From assembly GCA_035535035.1 (NCBI GenBank), contig DATLQW010000105.1, positions 1 through 64,000 on the forward strand: a stretch of DNA of 64,000 bases. The letters are read 5' to 3'. Below, in pieces: positions 35,794 through 43,357 of the stretch; positions within the stretch are counted from its first letter, which is position 1; every line of letters starts with the position of its first letter. A model generated the notes under the pieces. It worked only from the letters and a program-made list of their open reading frames with translations, did not search any database and was not told where the DNA came from. A program made the position numbers and the translations under genes. Origin of the DNA: JASHVB01 sp035535035. Its GTDB lineage: Bacteria; Pseudomonadota; Alphaproteobacteria; Acetobacterales; Acetobacteraceae.

Positions 35794-36018
35794 ATGCGCG
35801 CCGAGCTGGATCAACCGACAAGAGTCAGCAACCTTGAAGATCACGGCGTAGACTTCAAGGATGCCGCCCGGATTTTCGAGGCGTCTTTCTCGAGGCCGGC
35901 GACGAGCGCAGCGACCTTGGCGAGCAATGCTATCGCGGCTTGGGCGGTGTCGGCGACGACTGCTTGAGGTCGCCTTCACAGGGCGCGCGAGGTGGTCGAC
36001 GTCGAAATCGTCGCCTGA
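35794..36018 (+). pseudogene. BrnT-type toxin remnant, frameshifted (DUF497)
   Basis: Reading from ATG 35794, LEDHGVDFKDAARIFE matches the BrnT/DUF497 N terminus. Then a single missing base near 35880 shifts the frame; the continuation VFLEAGDERSDLGEQ and CYRGLGGVGDDCL, the family middle, is read in another frame. A second single-base loss near 35963 moves the frame again, giving LEVAFTGRA, and a third shift is likely before the end, where the match becomes weak. BrnT is a ribonuclease toxin paired with BrnA antitoxin; no BrnA is recognisable downstream. The gene is clearly broken. Confidence 0.75.
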
Positions 36019-36523
36019 CTGACGTTGTAGCCGCGGGCGACATTGCAGGATTGCGCCGCGATGCCGATCGAACCCGTGCCTCCATCCGCCCAACTCGCTG
36101 CCGGACAGCCTCGACGGCTTCGGCCGTGCGGTCCGGCAAGCCGGCAGCCTCGATGTGCCGGCCGTTAGGCGACGCCCATAAATAAGCGAACCAGTCGTCA
36201 CGGGACGGGATGCCGCAGAACGACGGCCCTCCGCCACCTGATTCGACTATTCGTGGGCGTCGCCGTACGCGTGATCGCCGGGTCGAAGCCGTGCCGCATC
36301 GAGGCACAACGCCATGCCAGGCGGTCCCTCGACGCGCCGGCTGGTCGGGCGCCGCCTGCCGCAGTCCGGACCCAGTGCAAGAGGCCGTGCCCCGCAACCG
36401 TCCGTCGCGGAAACGTCACCAAGTGGGTGCCCTGCCCATGCTGCATGGCAGCATGCCTTGCGGGGGACAGGTCGCAAGCCAGCTTATTGCCTGCCTACAA
36501 ACGACCGCTGGACGCCCCCTCCC
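36019..36523. other. Gene-poor stretch before emrA
   Basis: No convincing gene is visible. On the minus strand a frame containing SRDDWFAYLWASPNGRHIEAAG has a protein-like composition, but it lacks a start, ribosome site or known family. The region follows the broken brnT and could include further decayed sequence. Confidence 0.4.
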
Positions 36524-37615
36524 ATGTCCCACACCGCGACCCTCCTCCTGGAAGACGCCGCCCTCCGCCCCGCCGCACGAGGCCGCCGGCGCGTCCGCCT
36601 GCTGCGATGGGTGCTGATGGGCGGCGGCGTCATCGTCGTGGCCGCCGGTGCCCTGTTGTACTGGCTGGACGGCGGCCGCTACGCCAGCACCGACGATGCC
36701 TACGTCCAGGCCGACGGCCTGACCCTGTCCACCGACGTATCCGGCATTGTTGCGGACATCCCGGTACATGAAGGCGAGACGGTGAAGCAGGGCCAGGTGC
36801 TGTTCTTGCTCGACCCGTTGAAATTCCAGATCGCACTGGACAACGCCGAGGCCAACCTGGCGCAGACCCGCCTGAACCTCGAGGCGATGCAGGCCGACTA
36901 CCAGGCGGCGTTGCGCGACGCGGCGGCGAAGCGGGCGCAGGTCAGCGGCGACCAGGCCACCTATGACCGGTTCGCCGCGCTGGCGAAGCAGCATGCCGTG
37001 ACCCAGCAGGAAACCGATGACGCGCGCTACAAGCTCGCGACCGACCAGGCGACCTTGGGTGCCAGCAGGATGCAGGCGCGCGGGCAACTGGCTCGGCTGG
37101 CCGGCAAGCCCGGCCTGCCGATCGAGCAGATGCCGGCTTACCGGCAGGCGGCGGCACAGGTGGCCGAGGCTCGGCGCGAACTGGCCCACTCCATCGTGCG
37201 CGCGCCCTATGACGGCGTCGTCACCCAGGTGAACAAGCTGCAGCCGGGCATGTTCCTGCCCGCCGGGACCGCCGCATTCGGTTTCATCTCCACCCAGCAT
37301 GTCTGGATCGAAGCCGAGCCGAAGGAGACGCAACTCACCTGGACCCGGCAAGGCGACCACGCGACAGTGACGATCGATGCCTATCCCGGCCGCGTTTGGG
37401 ACGGCGTGGTGCAGAGCGTCGCCCCCGCCACCGACCAGCAATTTTCCCTTCTGCCGGCGGAAAACTCGTCGGGCAACTGGGTGAAGGTGGTGCAGCGGCT
37501 GCCGGTACGGGTGCAAATCGAGCGCCATCCTGGCGATCTGCCGCTGTCGGCCGGCATGAGTGCCACGGTGGACATCGACACCGGCCACACCCGCTCGCTG
37601 GCGGACCTGTTCTGA
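36524..37615 (+). CDS. emrA: Membrane fusion protein of an EmrAB-type efflux pump (HlyD family)
   Basis: EmrA-like adaptors link an inner-membrane MFS pump to an outer-membrane channel. The 363-residue product has one N-terminal span (LMGGGVIVVAAGALLYWLDG, about 30-50), the STDDAYVQADGLTLSTDVSGIVADIPVHEGETVKQGQVLFLLD lipoyl half, a long coiled-coil hairpin (about 105-190), the second lipoyl half with SIVRAPYDGVVTQV, and a beta-barrel ending LPLSAGMSATVDIDTG. emrB follows after seven bases. No outer-membrane channel or MarR/TetR regulator is adjacent. Substrate likely hydrophobic toxins, from family knowledge only. Confidence 0.92.
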   Translation: MSHTATLLLEDAALRPAARGRRRVRLLRWVLMGGGVIVVAAGALLYWLDGGRYASTDDAYVQADGLTLSTDVSGIVADIPVHEGETVKQGQVLFLLDPLKFQIALDNAEANLAQTRLNLEAMQADYQAALRDAAAKRAQVSGDQATYDRFAALAKQHAVTQQETDDARYKLATDQATLGASRMQARGQLARLAGKPGLPIEQMPAYRQAAAQVAEARRELAHSIVRAPYDGVVTQVNKLQPGMFLPAGTAAFGFISTQHVWIEAEPKETQLTWTRQGDHATVTIDAYPGRVWDGVVQSVAPATDQQFSLLPAENSSGNWVKVVQRLPVRVQIERHPGDLPLSAGMSATVDIDTGHTRSLADLF

Positions 37616-37622
37616 GGTCGCC

Positions 37623-39188
37623 ATGCCGTCGCAGGCCAACCCTCCGGTGCCGCAATCCCCGGCACCACAATCGCGGGTGCCACACCGGACGCTGATCACC
37701 ATCTGCGCCATGGCGGCGACGCTGATGCAGGCGCTGGATTCCACCATCGCCAACGTGGCGCTGCCCTATATGCAGGGCAGCCTGTCGGCCAGCACCGATC
37801 AAATCACGTGGGTGCTGACCTCGTACATCACCGCGGCGGCAATCATGACCGCGCCGGTCGGCTGGCTATCCAACCGGTTCGGCCAGAAGGCGGTCTTTCT
37901 CGTATCGCTGATCGGCTTCACCGTCACCTCGATGCTGTGCGGGATCGCCGGTTCGCTGGGCGAGATCGTGCTGTTCCGGCTGCTCCAGGGCGTATTCGGC
38001 GCGGCGCTGGTGCCGCTGTCGCAGTCCACGATGCTGGAGATCTACCCGCCCGAGCAACGCGGCTCGGCCATGGCGATCTGGGGCATGGGCGTGATGATCG
38101 GCCCGATCCTGGGGCCGACGCTCGGCGGCTATCTCACTGAATTCTACAACTGGCGCTTTGTGTTCTTCGTCAACCTGCCGTTCGGCGTGCTGGCGGCCGC
38201 GGGCCTCGGCGCTTTTCTCCCCCGCACGGAGCCGCGCCCCGGGTTGCGCTTCGACTGGACCGGATTCGGCCTGTTCGCCATTGGCATTGCCGGGCTGCAA
38301 CTGATGCTGGACCGCGGCGAGACCAAGGACTGGTTCGGCTCGACCGAGATCGTGATCGAGGCGGTGATGGCTGGCCTCGGCCTCTATTTGTTCGTCGTGC
38401 ATCTTGCCACGTCGGACCAGCCGTTCGTCCACCCGCGCATCTTTCGGGATCGCAACCTGGCCGTCGGACTGGCGGTGATGTTCGCGGTCGGCCTTTTGCT
38501 GCTGGCAGTCTCGGCGCTGCTGGCGCCCTGGCTCCAGGAACTGGGCCATTACCCGGTGGAAGCGGCCGGATTGGCGATGGCGCCGCGCGGTATCGGCACG
38601 ATGGCGGCGATGCTGATCGCCGCACGCCTGGCAAACCGCGTGGACGGGCGGCTGCTGATGGGGATCGGCGTCGCCATCCTGGCCTGGAGCCTGTGGCGCA
38701 TGACCGGATGGACACCCGCCGTGGCGGAATCGGAGGTGGTGGTCAACGCCGTCATCCAGGGCTTCGGCTTTGGCTTCGTCTTCCTGCCGCTGCAGGTGAT
38801 CGCCTTCGCCACCCTCGAACCGGCGCTGCGCACCGAGGGCACCGCGCTGCTGAGTCTGCTGCGCAACATCGGCATGGCGATCGGCGTCTCGGTGACCGAG
38901 GCGCTGCTGACCCGGAACACGCAGATCGAGCATTCGGTGCTGGCCGGCTATGTCACGACGCTTAACCGCGCCCTCGGCGGCGGCACGCTGGCACATGTGC
39001 TGTCGCTGACCACACCGCTCGGCGCGCAGGCGGTCGATGCCATGGTGAACCAGCAGGCGCAGATCATTGCTTACAACGACGACTTCAAGCTGATGATGCT
39101 GACGACGCTCCCGATCCTGCTGCTATTGCCGCTGCTGCGCGGGCAGCCCGGCGGCACGCCGGGATCTCACGCCGCAATTATGGAGTGA
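37623..39188 (+). CDS. emrB: DHA2-family MFS drug exporter (EmrB-like)
   Basis: The 521-residue product has 14 predicted spans, as usual for DHA2 transporters. Hallmarks are ALDSTIANVALPYMQGSL in span 1, QITWVLTSYITAAAIMTAPVGWLSNRFGQK with motif A, RLLQGVFGAALVPLSQSTMLE, and antiporter motif C in WGMGVMIGPILGPTLGGYL. It pairs with EmrA (seven-base gap), so the two form the inner-membrane part of a tripartite pump. The ATG at 37623 is chosen because the first span follows about 30 residues later. No regulator is encoded nearby. Confidence 0.94.
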   Translation: MPSQANPPVPQSPAPQSRVPHRTLITICAMAATLMQALDSTIANVALPYMQGSLSASTDQITWVLTSYITAAAIMTAPVGWLSNRFGQKAVFLVSLIGFTVTSMLCGIAGSLGEIVLFRLLQGVFGAALVPLSQSTMLEIYPPEQRGSAMAIWGMGVMIGPILGPTLGGYLTEFYNWRFVFFVNLPFGVLAAAGLGAFLPRTEPRPGLRFDWTGFGLFAIGIAGLQLMLDRGETKDWFGSTEIVIEAVMAGLGLYLFVVHLATSDQPFVHPRIFRDRNLAVGLAVMFAVGLLLLAVSALLAPWLQELGHYPVEAAGLAMAPRGIGTMAAMLIAARLANRVDGRLLMGIGVAILAWSLWRMTGWTPAVAESEVVVNAVIQGFGFGFVFLPLQVIAFATLEPALRTEGTALLSLLRNIGMAIGVSVTEALLTRNTQIEHSVLAGYVTTLNRALGGGTLAHVLSLTTPLGAQAVDAMVNQQAQIIAYNDDFKLMMLTTLPILLLLPLLRGQPGGTPGSHAAIME

Positions 39189-39236
39189 CGCGGCGCTCCG
39201 GCGGCGCTATTGTTGCGCTGCCGGATGGGGGGAGCC

Positions 39237-39980
39237 ATGCCAGACGTCGCCGTCTCCGTGATCAACGCCAGCAGCGTCGTGACCGACGACGAATGCCGCA
39301 CGCTGGTCGCCGCGCTGCAGCAGCAGGTGGCGCGGGATTTCGCGCCGATCTGGGGCGTCGGCGCGGGCCTGACATTCGTGCCGAGCGGAGGAAAACCCGC
39401 CGCCGGCACGTGGTGGCTCAGCATCCTCGACAACACCGACCGGGCCGGCGTGCTGGGCCATCATGACCTGACGCCGGACGGGCTGCCGGTGGCGAAATCC
39501 TTCGCCGGCACCGACAAGCATTACGGCCATTCCTGGACGGTGACCGCGAGCCACGAACTGCTGGAGATGCTGGCCGATCCCGACATCAACCTGACCGTGT
39601 TCGTGCATCCCGAACAAGGCAACGGCAAGCTGTACGCGTATGAGGTGTGCGACCCCTGCCAGGACGATTCGTTCGGCTATGACATCGACGGCGTGACGGT
39701 CTGCGATTTCGTCTATCCGGCGTATTTCCAGACGTTTCGCCAGCCCAACAGCACGCGCTTCGACCATTTGGGCAAGTTGCAGAAGCCGGTGCCCGCGATG
39801 CTGGACGGCGGCTATATCAGTGCGTTCGACGTGAACGGCTCGACCGGCTGGCACCAGGAGACGGCGGCGACGCTCGATCCCGCAACCAATCGCGCGTTGA
39901 TCCGCGGCCGCACCTCCAGCCGGCGGGTGCGGCGGCGGCTGCCACGATCGGCCTGGGTGACGTCGACGGCATTCAAGTAG
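39237..39980 (+). CDS. Conserved hypothetical protein with HELLEML motif
   Basis: The 247-residue protein begins VAVSVINASSVVTDDECRTLV and contains WWLSILDNTDRAGVLGHHDLT, then GHSWTVTASHELLEMLADPDIN, LYAYEVCDPCQDDSFGYDIDG, VCDFVYPAYF and GGYISAFDV. The HELLEML segment resembles the HExxH-like part of zincin proteases, but the second histidine of HExxH is missing, so a catalytic role is uncertain. I have seen this protein type as a conserved hypothetical in many soil bacteria. No signal peptide. GGGGGGAG precedes the ATG. Function unknown. Confidence 0.72.
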   Translation: MPDVAVSVINASSVVTDDECRTLVAALQQQVARDFAPIWGVGAGLTFVPSGGKPAAGTWWLSILDNTDRAGVLGHHDLTPDGLPVAKSFAGTDKHYGHSWTVTASHELLEMLADPDINLTVFVHPEQGNGKLYAYEVCDPCQDDSFGYDIDGVTVCDFVYPAYFQTFRQPNSTRFDHLGKLQKPVPAMLDGGYISAFDVNGSTGWHQETAATLDPATNRALIRGRTSSRRVRRRLPRSAWVTSTAFK

Positions 39981-40005
39981 CTTCCGCGATACTGGCCGAG
40001 TCCTG

Positions 40006-40704
40006 ATGCTGGCCGAGTACTATCGCAAGCGCGCCGCCGAATACGACGCGTTCTATGCCGACCCGGCACGCCAGGCTGACCTGGCGGTGCTGCGCGACTG
40101 GCTGGCGGGGTTGACGCGCGGCCGGCGCATCCTGGAGGTCGCGGCCGGCACCGGCTACTGGACCGCCACCGCCGCACCGGTCGCCGCGGCGATCACCGCC
40201 ACCGACATCAATGCCGAGACGCTGGCGATCGCCGGCAACCGGCAGCCTGGCGCGCATGTCACGCTGCTGCGGGCGGATGCCTGGAACCTGCCGCTTTTGC
40301 CGGAGAGATTCGATCTGGGCATGGCGCATCTCTGGTGGTCGCATTTGCGCAAGCGGGACCGGGCCGCGTTCCTGGCACGGTTTGCGACACATCTGGAGCC
40401 GGGGGCAACGCTGCTGATGATCGACGAGACCCTGGTGGCGAATGTCGGCGCGCCGATTTCCCGACGCGATGCGGACGGGGATACCTGGCAGCGGCGCTGG
40501 CTCGCAAACGGAGAGCGCTTCGAGATCGTAAAGAATTATCCTGATGCGGCTGAGCTGGCGCAAAGCGTCGGCGAGGCCTGTGAGGACGTTCGTGTTCTGG
40601 AGCTCAAGCATTTCTGGGCGCTGAGCGCAAAGTTCCTTCCCCACCCCCTCCCGCGCTCCGCGCGGGAGGGGGTGGGGCGAGGGTGCACCGTGCGCCCCAT
40701 TTGA
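40006..40704 (+). CDS. SAM-dependent class I methyltransferase
   Basis: The 232-residue protein has the class I methyltransferase motif I ILEVAAGTGYWT, an acidic post-I ITATDIN, motif III-like LLRADAWNLP and motif V region LPERFDLGMAHLWWSH. The substrate is unknown. The frame runs into a GC-rich palindromic repeat (40639-40677), so the last 20-odd residues (LPHPLPRSAREGVGRG) are repeat-encoded; the stop at 40702-40704 lies beyond it. The natural end of the protein is probably near FWALSAKFL. It follows the HELLEML gene by 25 bp. Confidence 0.85.
   Translation: MLAEYYRKRAAEYDAFYADPARQADLAVLRDWLAGLTRGRRILEVAAGTGYWTATAAPVAAAITATDINAETLAIAGNRQPGAHVTLLRADAWNLPLLPERFDLGMAHLWWSHLRKRDRAAFLARFATHLEPGATLLMIDETLVANVGAPISRRDADGDTWQRRWLANGERFEIVKNYPDAAELAQSVGEACEDVRVLELKHFWALSAKFLPHPLPRSAREGVGRGCTVRPI
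40639..40677. repeat. Perfect 17-bp inverted repeat inside the 3' end of the methyltransferase gene
   Basis: Bases 40639-40655 pair exactly with 40661-40677 around the loop CTCCG. The arms are C-rich/G-rich (CCCCACCCCCTCCC core) like the other intergenic repeats. It lies inside the annotated frame and could stop transcription or stabilise the mRNA. No T-run follows. Confidence 0.85.
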
Positions 40705-40933
40705 ATTCTCGTTTGGGTGTCGTTGTGATGTGGACCGGCGGCGGTCCCATGCCTACATTGCCGGCATCGGTGCCATGGCCGACCTTCAGCCGCTGTTGCG
40801 GAAGTTTGCTGCCGGGCCGCTTCCGGGGACGCTGGAGCCGCGCATTGCGCGGGACCCGGCGGGCCGTCCGCCATTCCTCTGCTATGCGATCGGGCACATC
40901 GGCGGGAAACACGGCAGGTACCAGATCAAGCCG

Positions 40934-41893
40934 CTACACGTACTCCTCGGCGCGGCGGCCACTATTGTCCAACTCGATCCCATGGACCGCCACCTTGATC
41001 CGGATAACCGCATCCGGCCGCAGATCGAGCTTAGCAAGATCGAGATAGAACCCGTTTGTGCCTCTGCCATACCCGGCATCCAGCAGGTCCTGCCGGAACG
41101 CATCCGCGACGAACGCCAGAACCCGTCGATCGTCCACGAACAGATCGAGCGCCACCGGATCGGCCACGCCGGTAAGACGGCACCATCCGTAGAGGCATCC
41201 GCCGGTGACGCCCTCGATGATACCTTCGTAGCGACGCCTCGATCCGGCGATATACGTTGGCCGGTTGGGTTCGATCAGGCGGGTCAACTGCCCGCGTAGC
41301 GCGTCACTCTGCGGCACGCCACAGAACTGCGTGATCGCATCGATAAAATCTCCCGGAAACACCAGGGATTTCTCGTAGCTCAGCAGCAGCGTGGGACAAC
41401 GCAGATGCTCCAGGAACGTCATCATGGCAGCGAGGTCCCCAACCGCGTTCCGCAACGCCCGCATCGGCTCCTGGTATTCCGACAGCGCGGTCCGCACCGA
41501 TATCGCCACCGGATCGCGAAACGCCGCGATGACGTGCGGATCGTTGAACAGCGCCATGTCCTCCGGATCGAGCCATCGGCACAGCATCGGCGCCTTGAAC
41601 CCCCAGGTGCCATAAGCCGCGTTCCGCTCGCCGATGAGCCGCTTCAGCCCGTCGCGGTCGCGCGCTTCGAGGACCCTCGCGAACGCCTCGTCCTCATGGA
41701 CGATGTCGTTGATTTCGGAGCCCATGAAGATGCCCACCTGCCGCAGGACGGATGCGACCAGGCTGGTCCCCGACCGGTAGAGGCCGGTCACGATGAACGT
41801 CCGGCCGGCACGCCCAGGCGGGCCTGGGTCTGGACGGTCCACGATGAACCCCTTGTTCACCAGGTCATCGGCCTGCGTGCCTGAAGCGCTCAT
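40934..41893 (-). CDS. Sulfotransferase family protein with C-terminal beta domain
   Basis: The 319-residue protein has a P-loop-like PAPS-binding segment, FIVTGLYRSGTSLVASVLRQVG, near residue 30, and a second, typical VIAAFRDPVAISVR for the 3'-phosphate. After about residue 220 comes a separate domain (GGCLYGWCRLTGVADPVALDLFVDD, AFVADAFRQDLLDAGYGRGTNGFYLDL) of a type often attached to glycosyl- and sulfotransferases. It ends a leftward three-gene unit with the P-loop NTPase (28 bp upstream). The acceptor could be a glycan or a peptide; neither is shown. ATG 41893 preferred over GTG 41905. Confidence 0.85.
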   Translation of the reverse strand: MSASGTQADDLVNKGFIVDRPDPGPPGRAGRTFIVTGLYRSGTSLVASVLRQVGIFMGSEINDIVHEDEAFARVLEARDRDGLKRLIGERNAAYGTWGFKAPMLCRWLDPEDMALFNDPHVIAAFRDPVAISVRTALSEYQEPMRALRNAVGDLAAMMTFLEHLRCPTLLLSYEKSLVFPGDFIDAITQFCGVPQSDALRGQLTRLIEPNRPTYIAGSRRRYEGIIEGVTGGCLYGWCRLTGVADPVALDLFVDDRRVLAFVADAFRQDLLDAGYGRGTNGFYLDLAKLDLRPDAVIRIKVAVHGIELDNSGRRAEEYV

Positions 41894-41921
41894 CCGCCAT
41901 CCCACATCATCCGGCCCGTCG

Positions 41922-42953
41922 TCAGAACAGCGTCGGCACCCCGCCCCTCGCCAGGTTCAGCGCCGGGACGCCGCACAGGCTGGCGGTGCGCTGCTGGATG
42001 GTCGGGGTGTCGGTGCAGGGCCCGGCGATCAGCGTCGGCGCCAGCCCCATCTCCCCCAATACCGATTTCGCCCCGAGCGCGGCGAGCGAATCCGACGCGA
42101 CCAGAATCAGCTTCGCATCCGGCCGCCGGCGAACGAGACTGCGCAGGAATGCCGGAACATTGGCACCGAGAATATCGCCGCCGCATTCCACCACGACCGC
42201 ATCGGCGGCAGCCGACAGGCAGGAATCCAGCATTGCCTCGAATATGCCGCCGATGTCCGGGCGATCCGAGGGATACGTGGTCGGCAGCCCGAAATCCACG
42301 CAATCGAAGCATGGCGCGGCGCCGAAATCCTGGTAGCTGTGCAGTTCGGTGAGCGACGACGTGCCGGTGGCCTTCAGCGCCACCACGCGATGCCGTCCGC
42401 TGTTGCGCAACGCCCGCAGGATGTTCACCGCCGCGGTTGTCTTGCCGACCTCCGATGCCGTGCCGACCACCAGGAACACAGGGGCGCCCTGGTCCGCCGC
42501 GCCCGGCGCAGGCTCGGCGGCGAACTGATGGATGTTCAGCCCGGCGCCGCCGGCGTCCTGCGCAGTGCCGAGGAACGTCACGCGCCCGAGATGCCCTTTC
42601 TCGCGCGGCGACTCTCCGATGAACGCGCCGACCGCGCCGCAATCGGCCAACACCCAGTATTCATTGCCCGGCACCAGGCCGCCTGCCGGCACGTTGCCGA
42701 CCACCCAGCGCGTCGATTCGCGATGGCCCGGCGTGCCGAGGAACACGTCGCCGGGCGCGATCGTCATTGCCCGTCCCGTGACGGCCTCGGCGCTGAGCGG
42801 CGCGGCGCCCGGCGCCAGCGCAAAGGCGCAGACGTCGCCCTCGAGGCCGCATTGCGCCGCAACCCGGACCGCAAGCCCGGCCGGCACGCGCCGCAATGCC
42901 GAGGCGCGCTTCGTATCGCCCGGCAACACGAGGTGGCCGGCCTCCTGGTTCAC
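41922..42953 (-). CDS. P-loop NTPase (DUF1611 / dethiobiotin-synthetase-like)
   Basis: The 343-residue protein has an N-terminal beta-rich region with APGDVFLGTPGHRESTRWVVGNVPAGG (about 1-150) and a C-terminal P-loop domain with Walker A VVGTASEVGKTTAAVNIL, an AVVVECGGDILGAN segment in the Walker B position, and ALKATGTSSLTELHSYQDFG. Layout resembles DUF1611 and BioD-like NTPases, which add or activate carboxyl groups. The exact family is uncertain. It lies 23 bp after the 58-residue gene and 28 bp before the sulfotransferase, in one probable operon. Confidence 0.7.
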   Translation of the reverse strand: MNQEAGHLVLPGDTKRASALRRVPAGLAVRVAAQCGLEGDVCAFALAPGAAPLSAEAVTGRAMTIAPGDVFLGTPGHRESTRWVVGNVPAGGLVPGNEYWVLADCGAVGAFIGESPREKGHLGRVTFLGTAQDAGGAGLNIHQFAAEPAPGAADQGAPVFLVVGTASEVGKTTAAVNILRALRNSGRHRVVALKATGTSSLTELHSYQDFGAAPCFDCVDFGLPTTYPSDRPDIGGIFEAMLDSCLSAAADAVVVECGGDILGANVPAFLRSLVRRRPDAKLILVASDSLAALGAKSVLGEMGLAPTLIAGPCTDTPTIQQRTASLCGVPALNLARGGVPTLF

Positions 42954-42976
42954 CGACGGGTTCCCCCGGCCGGGGT

Positions 42977-43153
42977 TCAGCCGGCGGACTTGCCTTCGTC
43001 GTCCAGCACTACCATGACCGAGCCGTTGGTTTTCAGCTTGGCCTTCTGCGAAGCGTCGAGGCCGAGCAGACTGGCAAGCTGTTCCAGCTTGTCGTCCGGC
43101 ACGAGCTGCACGACGCTGTATGTTCCGGTCACCTTGCGAATGATTGCGTTAAT
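42977..43153 (-). CDS. 58-residue protein with probable ATT start codon
   Basis: Read leftward, AAGGGAG (43167-43161) is followed by seven bases and ATT (43153-43151), then an open frame INAIIRKVTGTYSVVQLVPDD ... LASLLGLDASQKAKL ... TNGSVMVVLDDEGKSAG. No in-frame ATG, GTG or TTG lies nearby at proper spacing; the first alternative, GTG 43132, has no ribosome site. The protein is compact: strand, helix and strand, with an acidic C terminus. No family is recognised. Position at the head of a P-loop NTPase/sulfotransferase operon suggests a small partner or substrate, which is an inference. Confidence 0.6.
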   Translation of the reverse strand: MNAIIRKVTGTYSVVQLVPDDKLEQLASLLGLDASQKAKLKTNGSVMVVLDDEGKSAG

Positions 43154-43357
43154 GACACGTCTCCCTTGGTTGGCGGTGTGCCGATATGGCGTCGGAACAA
43201 TGCCGCATAATCCGGTCTCCGCCAACTGGAAATCGGGGTCGCGCACCGCGCCGACCCGTCCGCTTCGCCGGTTGCCTTGCGGGCGCCGGCGTGTTTGCTT
43301 GCCGCGGCCATGCCGCGGTTGGGAAAATGGCGGCCGGTCCGGGTGAAGGAAAACATA

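Noticed and set aside
36198..36446. Minus-strand frames upstream of emrA that might be a regulator
   Set aside because: No helix-turn-helix pattern, start site or family similarity is visible.
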